This document shows, piece after piece, positions 16,830-22,145 of a stretch of DNA of 22,145 nucleotides. How positions within the stretch are numbered: position 1 is the stretch's first letter; each line of letters opens with the position of its first letter. The notes under the pieces are model-generated. The model ran no database searches, had not been told where the DNA came from, and worked only from the letters and a program-made list of their open reading frames with translations. The translations under genes and the position numbers were made by a program. The DNA is from Pseudomonadota bacterium. GTDB lineage: Bacteria; Myxococcota_A; Polyangia; Haliangiales; Haliangiaceae. The stretch is from contig JAEYYV010000202.1 in NCBI GenBank assembly GCA_023428295.1, positions 1 through 22,145 on the forward strand. The letters are read 5' to 3'.

Positions 16830-16854
16830 CAGCGTGTGGTCCCTCACCACGCTG
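16830..16854 (-). repeat. Imperfect hairpin in the leader or promoter of the 1348-aa gene
   Basis: GTGGT (16836-16840) pairs with ACCAC (16846-16850) across a 5-nt loop. After a two-base bulge, CAGC (16830-16833) pairs with GCTG (16851-16854). It ends about 28 nt upstream of the GTG, where it could be a 5'-leader hairpin or a binding site. No role is shown. Confidence 0.35.
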
Positions 16855-17040
16855 ATCCCTCGTATACGCTGATCGCTACTCATAACGAAAGAAGAAACTC
16901 GCTCCTACCCCCCGATAAGTTTGGGCTTTTCGGGTCGTACCTCGCGGTGCGTCGAAAACGAGGGTTCGCGCACTTAGAGCGACGGAACGTGAGCCGTCAC
17001 GCAACAAGCACGGACAACCCTCCACGCGGCACGCTCGGAC

Positions 17041-17070
17041 TTGACAGTTCGACCGTGCGGAAGCTATCTA
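17041..17070 (+). promoter_or_regulatory. Sigma-70-type promoter of the tRNA pair
   Basis: A perfect TTGACA -35 box (17041-17046) is followed after 18 nt by TATCTA (17065-17070) as a -10 candidate. Transcription would start a few bases before tRNA-Arg at 17083, as is usual for bacterial tRNA operons. Confidence 0.7.
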
Positions 17071-17082
17071 CTGCGCCCCAAC

Positions 17083-17156
17083 GGGTCCGTAGCTCAGTTG
17101 GATAGAGCGCCGGGCTTCGAACCCGTAGGTCAGCCGTTCGAGTCGGCTCGGACTCA
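17083..17156 (+). tRNA. tRNA-Arg (anticodon TCG)
   Basis: 74-nt cloverleaf. The 7-bp acceptor stem GGGTCCG/CGGACTC has one G-U pair, the D-arm is GCTC/GAGC, the anticodon loop CTTCGAA gives TCG, the T-stem is AGCCG/CGGCT with loop TTCGAGT, and the discriminator is A. CCA is not encoded and must be added, presumably by a CCA-adding enzyme. The outermost anticodon-stem pair (27-43) is a C-T mismatch in the DNA. Confidence 0.93.
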
Positions 17157-17202
17157 CTGAAAACCGAAGAAGTACTGCCTGATGAAAGTCAGGTTCCCAA
17201 CC

Positions 17203-17274
17203 GGGGGCATAGCTCAATGGTAGAGCATCGGACTCTTAATCCGCTGGTTGAAGGTTCGAGCCCTTCTGCCCTCA
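17203..17274 (+). tRNA. tRNA-Lys (anticodon CTT), attachment-site tRNA
   Basis: 72-nt cloverleaf. Acceptor stem GGGGGCA/TGCCCTC has one G-U pair, D-arm GCTC/GAGC, anticodon loop CTCTTAA giving CTT, T-stem GAAGG/CCTTC with loop TTCGAGC, discriminator A, no encoded CCA. It lies 46 nt after tRNA-Arg with no promoter seen between, so both are likely one transcript. The integrase stop codon follows 4 nt after its last base, so its 3' end is the probable attB-derived sequence. Confidence 0.94.
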
Positions 17275-17278
17275 CTAC
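17249..17278. other. Putative left attachment site (attL) at tRNA-Lys 3' end
   Basis: Tyrosine recombinases of integrative elements commonly use the T-arm and 3' end of a tRNA gene as core site and restore the gene on integration. Here the integrase ends immediately beside the T-arm/acceptor end of tRNA-Lys. The exact core is not defined because the matching repeat at the other end was not found within the window. Confidence 0.6.
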
Positions 17279-18460
17279 TTAACTCGCTGCTTTCACAGCA
17301 ATCTCGCTCGGAGCGGTCGCGGCTTTTGCCACGCCTTTGCCACGAGCGCCGAGCATCGCGATGATCCGCTTGTCCGGATCTGCTTCGCCAGCCGCCGCCT
17401 CGCGGACGGCTTCAGGCAGCTCGCGGGCGTGCGCCTCGGCGACGTGCACATAGAGCATCGTCTCGTCGATGCGCTTGTGGCCGAGCCAGGTCTGGAGCCG
17501 CCACGGGTTCACGCCGAACAATGCGGCGTGGGTTCCGTAGCTGTGGCGCAGGGTGTGCCACTGACGAAGCGGTAGCCCGGCGAGCCGGCAGATCCGCGCG
17601 AGCGCGTGGACGGCCTGCTTGTCGGTCTTCGCGGTGCCATCGAGGTTCCGCACCACATAGCCCTCGCGGATGGTGCTCATCCGCTTGAGCGCGTCGTGGA
17701 GTGTCGCCGTCATCGGCACCGTTCGGCGCGTGCGCCCCTTGGGCGTCCCGGTCAGCCCGCGGCAGGTCTGTTGGTTCACGGTGATCGTGCGGGCGATCAG
17801 GTCGACATCTTCACGCCAACGCAGCGCCTTGATCTCGCCGACGCGCAACCCGGCCTCACCGGCCAGGCAGAGCGCGACGTACCACTCCTCGCCATCGGCC
17901 TTCGCCGCGGCGAGGAGACGTGCGTACTGCTCGAAGTCCCACGCGACGATCTCCGGACGCTCGATCTTGAACATCGAGATCTTTGGCGCCCGTTCGATCA
18001 GCTCGCAGTCCGCGGCGTAGCGCAGCGCCTTCGACAACACCGCCATGATGTTGTTGATGCGCTTGTCGCCGAGACCCGCGGCGACGAGGTGCGCGCGGAA
18101 CCGCGCGATCTCGGACACCGTGATCTCGTCGAGCGCCATGTCGCCGAACCGTGGCTCGAGATGACAGCCGAAGATGACCGTCTTCTCGTACTGCTCGCCC
18201 GGCTTGTTCTTGCGACCGATCACCCACTCGTCCCAGAACCTGCCCTTAAACCACTCCCTGAACGTCGGAGTCCCCTTTCTCGGCAGCTTGCGTTCCGGGT
18301 GCAGGCAACGCTCGATGTGTTCGAGCATGGCCTGCTCCGCGGCCACCTTGGTGTTGATGTGGTTGGGCGCCGAGCCACTGATGCGCTCGCGCGTTCCGTC
18401 CGGATAGTGGACCCCGTGGCGATACCGCCACCGCCCGTCTTGGTTACGTCGAACCGGCAT
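17279..18460 (-). CDS. int: Tyrosine-type site-specific integrase
   Basis: 393 residues from ATG 18460. GGAAAGG ends 6 nt upstream and supports this start over a 79-codon upstream extension that is Arg-rich and out of character. An AP2-like N-terminal arm-binding part (about 1-30, with RWRYRHGVHYPDGTRER) is followed by a SAM-like core-binding domain (about 65-165) and the catalytic domain (about 175-345). Catalytic residues are complete: R206 in AGLRVGEIKALRW, K241, H302 and R305 in HTLRHSYGTH, H328 in TWLGHKRID, and nucleophile Y337 in TMLYVH. It catalyses integration and excision at the adjacent tRNA-Lys. The last gene of the minus-strand operon, it converges on the tRNA with no terminator between. 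No truncation is seen, so it should be active. Confidence 0.93.
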   Translation of the reverse strand: MPVRRNQDGRWRYRHGVHYPDGTRERISGSAPNHINTKVAAEQAMLEHIERCLHPERKLPRKGTPTFREWFKGRFWDEWVIGRKNKPGEQYEKTVIFGCHLEPRFGDMALDEITVSEIARFRAHLVAAGLGDKRINNIMAVLSKALRYAADCELIERAPKISMFKIERPEIVAWDFEQYARLLAAAKADGEEWYVALCLAGEAGLRVGEIKALRWREDVDLIARTITVNQQTCRGLTGTPKGRTRRTVPMTATLHDALKRMSTIREGYVVRNLDGTAKTDKQAVHALARICRLAGLPLRQWHTLRHSYGTHAALFGVNPWRLQTWLGHKRIDETMLYVHVAEAHARELPEAVREAAAGEADPDKRIIAMLGARGKGVAKAATAPSEIAVKAAS

Positions 18461-18462
18461 AG

Positions 18463-18840
18463 TCAGCCTTTCCGAGTCGACGTGGCCTTGCACAGCGATG
18501 AGTCTAGCCAAGCGACGAGCGCGCCGCGACGGAAGATGAGCCGTTTGCCGAGCCGCTGGTGCGGGATCACACCGCGGCCCGCGTAGTCGTAGACCGTGTT
18601 GCGATCGACGCCGAGGAATGCGGCGGCCTCGTCGGCGGTGAGCACGTCGCTCGTCGGCGCGCGCTCGGCCCCGACGATCACGGGCGGCGCGTCGCACGGC
18701 ACGAGGTGCTGGAACGCGATCACGAACGCCTTGAACGCCTCGAACGCTTCGCGCTCGAGCAGCGCACGGGCGCCGGCCTCGGGGGCCTCGTTACTGTTCG
18801 CGGCGACCTGCGCGATCGTCTGGCGGACGAGCGCGCTCAC
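18463..18840 (-). CDS. Excisionase-like helix-turn-helix protein
   Basis: 125 residues from a GTG at 18840 whose TG is shared with the upstream gene's TGA (GTGA overlap). GGAGG lies 8 nt upstream of the GTG. Residues about 1-55 form helices with no recognised fold. Residues about 65-114 are the Xis/MerR-like HTH: VLTADEAAAFLGVDRNTVYDYAGRG, then a beta-wing and ALVAWLDS. In this position, 2 nt before int, it probably acts as recombination directionality factor or regulator of int. It is longer than a typical Xis (about 60-80 residues), so a second role of the N-terminal half is possible. Confidence 0.83.
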   Translation of the reverse strand: MSALVRQTIAQVAANSNEAPEAGARALLEREAFEAFKAFVIAFQHLVPCDAPPVIVGAERAPTSDVLTADEAAAFLGVDRNTVYDYAGRGVIPHQRLGKRLIFRRGALVAWLDSSLCKATSTRKG

Positions 18841-19358
18841 GACGCGAACCTCCGCTCGAAGTCGGGGAGGTACGTACTGAGGATCATCGCTGCCCACCAC
18901 GGCTCCATCTGGAGCAAGAGGCCGACCATCGCGCGCACGTCGGGCTCGTCGTGAAGCACCGCGCGGATGAAGCCCGGCGCGATCGCGCGCAGCCGCTCGC
19001 GCTCCTCGGGTGTCAACGCGGCAGCGATGGCCTCGAGCTTTCGGGTCAACGCGTCGACGAACCCGGTGAGGAACGCGGTGATCGGCGGCGGTAGAGCTGG
19101 GCGCACCTCCTCGTGCGCGCGCTTGCGCCGCCGTGCGTGCCCGACGTCGCGCGTGTGGTGGATCTCCGCCGCTCGGCGTCGCAATGCTGCGACCATGGCG
19201 TCGACCTCCGCTTGATGTCGCTGCGCCGTGGCGCGCAGCTCCTCGACGGAACGCTGTGCGGTCGCGCATAGCTCCTCGACGGACTGCAAGGTGGTGTTCG
19301 TGTCGTCAGCGAGCAGCAGGATCCTCGGCTGGCGATCGTTGGTGATGTGCTTGGGCAT
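18837..19358 (-). CDS. Element protein with coiled-coil start, unknown function
   Basis: 173 residues. GAGGAG lies 7 nt upstream of ATG 19358. Residues about 23-67 form a likely coiled coil with a repeated unit (SVEELCATAQR, SVEELRATAQR), then a basic stretch (HARRRKRAHEE near 73-83). Residues about 90-170 are helical, including EERERLRAIAPGF and MEPWWAAMIL. No signal peptide or catalytic motif. It sits mid-operon between the 98-aa protein and the excisionase-like gene. A DNA-binding or oligomeric accessory role is only a guess. Confidence 0.68.
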   Translation of the reverse strand: MPKHITNDRQPRILLLADDTNTTLQSVEELCATAQRSVEELRATAQRHQAEVDAMVAALRRRAAEIHHTRDVGHARRRKRAHEEVRPALPPPITAFLTGFVDALTRKLEAIAAALTPEERERLRAIAPGFIRAVLHDEPDVRAMVGLLLQMEPWWAAMILSTYLPDFERRFAS

Positions 19359-19373
19359 GATTGCGCTCCTCGC

Positions 19374-19670
19374 TCAGGGCTCGGTGGTCATGGTGGATAC
19401 GCTCGACTCGTTCGTCGTCGACGGCGTGGCGGACGCAGGCGGTGACGTGCCGGGGATGGCCTCGGACGCCGGCACGCGGATCGGCGTGATCCGCATCTGC
19501 GGTGCGCCGCGCCGTTCGTCGAGGACGTGGCGAATCACCCGCACCGCTCGCTGCGGGCTGTGCTCTTTCACGAGCTCGATCAGCGACTGTTGCTCGCGGT
19601 CCGTGCTCGCCGACGCGAGCTCGAACAGCTCGGCGATCTCGGCGGGCGTCAGCAGCTCCTTGATCGCCAT
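19374..19670 (-). CDS. Small element protein, unknown function
   Basis: 98 residues from ATG 19670; a GTG directly before would add one residue. TAGG, which includes the upstream gene's stop, ends 8 nt before the ATG. Residues about 1-60 are helical with a rhythm LLTPAEIAELFELAS and LIELVKEHSPQRAVRVIRHVLDERR. The C-terminal third is Pro/Ser/Thr-rich and probably disordered. Gaps of 9 nt upstream and 15 nt downstream place it firmly in the operon. No family recognised. Confidence 0.62.
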   Translation of the reverse strand: MAIKELLTPAEIAELFELASASTDREQQSLIELVKEHSPQRAVRVIRHVLDERRGAPQMRITPIRVPASEAIPGTSPPASATPSTTNESSVSTMTTEP

Positions 19671-19679
19671 CACGCGCGC

Positions 19680-20630
19680 CTACAACTGCGGGTCCGCCAT
19701 GATCCGCGCTTGCAGCGACATCGGCTTGGGTTGCTGCGGTTGGCGTGCGACCTCTCCCTTCCTGGCGGCTCTGCGCCAGTCGAGCAGGTCGCCCACCTCG
19801 AAGCCCTGCACAGGCTCATCTTGCTGGACCTGTGCGTCCGCGGACGTCGGCACCGTGTCAGCGTTCGGCTTGAGCAGCGACGACAGCTTGCTGCCGGCCT
19901 TCATGCTCCAGTCCATGACCACGTTGGTCGCCGACGCCGCAGCGGTATCGACCAGCGGCTTGATTTTGTCGATCCACGTCGGCGACGCCTCGTCATCGAT
20001 GTCTTCCATGTCGTCGTCTTCGTAGTCGTCCTCGTCCTCCTCGGTAGGGGGAGGTGGCGGCAACGGCGGCGAGGCGTTGCGGAAGAACCCGCGCGCCGAC
20101 GCGAGCGTGTTGATCCAGGTCGCCTGCGCGCTCGCCAGATCGCGGATGCCGTCACGCAGCGTGTCGGCCATACGCAAGCTCGCGGTCAGCGTGCGCTCGT
20201 TGTGAGCGAACGCGAGCTGCGTGGCGCGGACGTTCGCCTCCAGCACGAGCCGCACGTCGCTCGCGTTCACTGGCAATATCGGCGCGATCGCCGCCGCGTC
20301 CTCGGACTGCTGGTTTGCGTTCGCGGGCTCAGGTTCGCCGAGCGCGACCGTGGCCGTGACGTCGAGCGGTTCTCCCTGCGCGTCGTACAGGTCGAGCCTG
20401 TACATGCCCGATCCGAACATCGCCTCGAGGTCTTCCTCGGTGACGTCGAGCGGTAGCTCGACCGGCTTACGGTCCGCACCGATCACGTTGCGCGGCCGGC
20501 CGCGCGTGTGACGACGGACGCGCCAGAACGCGGCCTCCGGTGGGACGCGCAGCGGCCTCCCGTTCGGATCGCGGGCGAGCGGGACGATCTGCGGCTTGGC
20601 AACAGCGGGTGCGGGTGTTGAAGTCGACAT
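19680..20630 (-). CDS. Element protein with extreme acidic tract, unknown function
   Basis: 316 residues from ATG 20630, where AGGA lies 8 nt upstream; another ATG at 20639 is possible. Residues about 20-50 are basic (FWRVRRHTRGRPRNVIGADR). Residues about 55-95 hold a compact strand motif GMYRLDLYDAQGEPLDVTATV. Residues about 115-190 are helical (NASDVRLVLEANVRATQLAF). A Pro run then an Asp/Glu tract (about 196-217) follows, and a helical tail rich in Gln/Lys. No signal peptide. It is the first gene of the minus-strand operon, nearest the control region. The acidic tract resembles DNA-mimic or chaperone-like segments, but that is analogy only. Confidence 0.65.
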   Translation of the reverse strand: MSTSTPAPAVAKPQIVPLARDPNGRPLRVPPEAAFWRVRRHTRGRPRNVIGADRKPVELPLDVTEEDLEAMFGSGMYRLDLYDAQGEPLDVTATVALGEPEPANANQQSEDAAAIAPILPVNASDVRLVLEANVRATQLAFAHNERTLTASLRMADTLRDGIRDLASAQATWINTLASARGFFRNASPPLPPPPPTEEDEDDYEDDDMEDIDDEASPTWIDKIKPLVDTAAASATNVVMDWSMKAGSKLSSLLKPNADTVPTSADAQVQQDEPVQGFEVGDLLDWRRAARKGEVARQPQQPKPMSLQARIMADPQL

Positions 20631-20650
20631 GCAAGCCATCCTGCACATCG

Positions 20651-20673
20651 GGTTGGACAAGCTTTGTCCATCC
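20651..20673. promoter_or_regulatory. Operator-like palindrome
   Basis: TGGACAA-GCT-TTGTCCA (20654-20670) is a perfect 7-bp inverted repeat with a 3-nt centre. One mismatched position further out, GG and CC pair again. It lies 24 nt upstream of the operon's first ATG, a fitting place for a repressor site. Confidence 0.6.
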
Positions 20674-20679
20674 GAACTA

Positions 20680-20705
20680 ACCGTGCGATTCTGGCCGCGC
20701 ACGGT
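20680..20705. promoter_or_regulatory. Perfect 8-bp inverted repeat
   Basis: ACCGTGCG (20680-20687) and CGCACGGT (20698-20705) are separated by 10 nt, 9 nt beyond the previous palindrome. It could be a hairpin or a second protein site in the same control region. Confidence 0.5.
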
Positions 20706-20850
20706 GCAGATCCCGGCCTTCGCAAAGTCACCCACGATGCTTCGGCACCAGCCGGAAGCCCTTTGCGCTCCCAGCCCCGACCCCCGCCGATTCAGGCGCT
20801 TGGCCGCCGCGCCGTGCGAAAGGGGCTTCGCGTATCCCTTCGCCGAACGG

Positions 20851-20874
20851 TCTGGAAAGCCTTCTGGAAAGCCT
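20851..20874. repeat. 12-bp perfect tandem repeat
   Basis: TCTGGAAAGCCT occurs twice in tandem (20851-20862, 20863-20874), with a third copy started (TCT). It sits 61 nt upstream of the WYL start, a possible iterated binding site. Confidence 0.7.
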
Positions 20875-20935
20875 TCTCCGACGACAAACGCCGCTCCAGA
20901 ACGCGATCTTGGCGGCGACGATCACCGAGGTGCGC

Positions 20936-21979
20936 ATGTACCGGCGCGGTGAGACGGGCCAAGTCGCGCGTGCGTTCCGCATCCTGGAGGCCCTCCGCGG
21001 CTTCCCGGAGGGCCGCACGCTCGAACAACTCGCCGATCTGGTCGGCGTCCACGTGCGCACCGTCAAGCGCGACCTCGCCGAGCTGGGCGACGCGCACATT
21101 CAGATCGACCGCTCGCCGATTGACGGCCGCGCCGCCGCCCGCCTGGAGGGCGAGAGCACGCGCACCGTCGCGATCACCCGTCGCGAACGGTACACGCTGC
21201 TCGCGATCCGCCGCGTGTTCGATGTCTTCAAGGGCACGTCGTTCGCCGAGGACGTCGAGTCCCTGCTCGCCAAACTGCTCCAGCGCACGACCGCCAAGGA
21301 ACGCGCCGAGTTGGCCGCTGACCGCGACCGTTTCGCGTACATCCCCGATGGCGGCACCAAGGCGTACCGCGGCAAGGAGGACGTGATCGACGCGCTGCAG
21401 ACCGGCGTGCTCATGCGCCGGGTCGTCGAGTACGCATACCGCGGCGGTCGCGGCCGTACGTCGCGCGGGTACCTCGCGCCGTTCTCGCTGGTTGTGTTCA
21501 AGCACGGCCTCTACGTCATCGGCCGCCGCCTCGACGATCCCGCCGGCGGCCTCGTGATCCCGCGCGGTGCCACCGAGCGCTACGCGGTCGAGCGCTTCAC
21601 CCATGCCGAGGCGTTGCGCGCGCACGTGTTCTCGGTGCCGGTCGACTTCCGCCTCGACGACGAGATCCAGAGCGGGTTCGACATCTACGGCGGCGATCTC
21701 ACCGCTGCCCACCGCGTCGTCATCGAGTTCAGCAAGGAACGCGCGGCCTATGCGCGCGTTCGCGAGTGGCACCGGTCGCAAACGCTCGACAGTCAGCCCG
21801 ACGGCTCGGTGCGGCTCTCGTTCCCGTGCGCCAACCTCGCGCCCGTCGTTTCGTGGGTCCTCGAATGGGGACCGCACGCCCGAGCGATCGAACCGGCCGA
21901 GTTGGTCGACGCCGTCGTGAGCGAGCTGGATGCGGCGCGTGCCCTTTACCGGTCTCGAATGAGGAGCGCTCCGGGGTGA
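20936..21979 (+). CDS. WYL-domain transcriptional regulator
   Basis: 347 residues from ATG 20936, where GAGG ends 5 nt upstream; a TTG at 20909 is possible but unsupported. Residues about 9-57 are a DeoR-like winged HTH: ARAFRILEALRGF, then TLEQLADLVGVHVRTVKRDLAEL. Residues about 145-215 resemble the WYL ligand-sensing domain: RRVVEYAYRG, then RGYLAPFSLVVFKHGLYVIGRRLD, where GLYVIGR takes the place of the usual WYL(V)G. Residues about 228-335 match the WYL C-terminal extension, with VDFRLDDEIQSGFDIYGGD then VVIEFSKERAAYARVREWHRSQTLDSQPDGSV. Such proteins sense nucleotides or oligonucleotides and often govern phage-defence operons (BrxR/CapW type). It points away from the integrase operon; its own targets are not visible. 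Confidence 0.85.
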   Translation: MYRRGETGQVARAFRILEALRGFPEGRTLEQLADLVGVHVRTVKRDLAELGDAHIQIDRSPIDGRAAARLEGESTRTVAITRRERYTLLAIRRVFDVFKGTSFAEDVESLLAKLLQRTTAKERAELAADRDRFAYIPDGGTKAYRGKEDVIDALQTGVLMRRVVEYAYRGGRGRTSRGYLAPFSLVVFKHGLYVIGRRLDDPAGGLVIPRGATERYAVERFTHAEALRAHVFSVPVDFRLDDEIQSGFDIYGGDLTAAHRVVIEFSKERAAYARVREWHRSQTLDSQPDGSVRLSFPCANLAPVVSWVLEWGPHARAIEPAELVDAVVSELDAARALYRSRMRSAPG

Positions 21980-21989
21980 TCGCCCCCGC

Positions 21990-22145
21990 TCACGTTCGCC
22001 GGTTTCGGCTTGATTTCTCTATCCGAGCGAATCGGTCCGCGCGCATGAGATCGAAGGTGCCCGGCGTGGCCTCGGTGGACACGTGGCGACGAGGCTTGCC
22101 TGACGTCCGGTATGCGGACAGCGCGTGTCGCAAGCGTGCGACGTG
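21990..22145 (-). CDS. Possible 3' end of a gene entering from the right
   Basis: The minus strand is open from the window edge to a TGA at 21992-21990, 51 codons, ending with a mixed-composition segment FDLMRADRFARIEKSSRNRR. It would be convergent with the WYL gene, 10 nt apart. Third-position GC is moderate and an open plus-strand frame from ATG 22045 also runs to the edge, so this is only a candidate. Confidence 0.3.
   Translation of the reverse strand, partial: HVARLRHALSAYRTSGKPRRHVSTEATPGTFDLMRADRFARIEKSSRNRRT

Larger units (their letters stand above)
20631..20935. other. Divergent control region (305 nt)
   Basis: Separates the integrase operon (minus) from the WYL regulator gene (plus) and holds two inverted repeats near the operon end and a 12-bp tandem repeat near the regulator end, each listed separately. 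No complete gene is seen; frames here are short or lack a supported start. Confidence 0.6.
17255..22145. mobile_element. Left part of an integrative element inserted at tRNA-Lys
   Basis: Starting at the 3' end of tRNA-Lys, the region holds an integrase, an excisionase-like HTH protein, three proteins of unknown family and a WYL-domain regulator. No conjugation, phage-structural or replication gene is recognised, so type (genomic island, ICE, IME or prophage remnant) cannot be chosen. The right boundary is not seen; the element probably continues past the window. Confidence 0.65.

Noticed and set aside
18461..18697. 79-codon extension of the integrase
   Set aside because: Arg-rich and overlapping the excisionase-like gene; ATG 18460 has a good ribosome site.
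20664..20935. Short plus-strand frame starting before the WYL gene
   Set aside because: Arg/Ser-rich translation that runs over the control repeats and out of frame through the WYL gene; no ribosome site.
21980..22145. Right attachment site (copy of the tRNA-Lys 3' end)
   Set aside because: No stretch here matches the T-arm/acceptor sequence at 17249-17278; the element end is not in the window.

Overview
The window is GC-rich, with closely packed genes and many exported or lipid-anchored proteins. One protein carries a MYXO-CTERM-like tripartite signature (Cys pair, hydrophobic helix, Arg cluster). Together these suggest a myxobacterium-type bacterium (Myxococcota, formerly Deltaproteobacteria). 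This is an inference from style and motifs, since no rRNA or marker gene is present for placement.

Left part (1-7026), housekeeping and signalling: the 5' two thirds of a poly(A) polymerase/CCA-adding-type nucleotidyltransferase gene (minus strand) is divergent from a PAS-histidine kinase-receiver hybrid. The kinase converges, with overlapping stop codons, on a large membrane-anchored trypsin-like protease. That protease gene overlaps the end of an upstream PrsW-family intramembrane protease gene, giving a two-protease operon. Divergent from it is a helix-turn-helix protein fused to a PTS EIIA type-2-like domain.

Middle part (7027-16801), cell envelope: a protein of unknown function is followed by three overlapping plus-strand genes, for a Cys-rich lipoprotein, a small beta-barrel-like protein and a PHP-domain lipoprotein. 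Next come, on the minus strand, an MltA-type lytic transglycosylase, a beta-barrel-like outer-membrane protein, and a 1348-residue protein. The last looks like two complete exported proteins joined in frame: an N-terminal half ending in a MYXO-CTERM-like tail, then a second lipoprotein-type signal and a propeller-like half.

Right part (17041-22145), integrated element: a TTGACA promoter precedes tRNA-Arg(TCG) and tRNA-Lys(CTT). A tyrosine integrase gene ends 4 nt after the tRNA-Lys gene. It is the last gene of a tight five-gene minus-strand operon: three unknown proteins, an excisionase-like HTH protein, then integrase. A 305-nt control region with two inverted repeats and a tandem repeat separates this operon from a divergent WYL-domain regulator. 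This is the classic arrangement of an integrative element inserted at the 3' end of a tRNA gene. Its other end and most of its cargo lie beyond the window.
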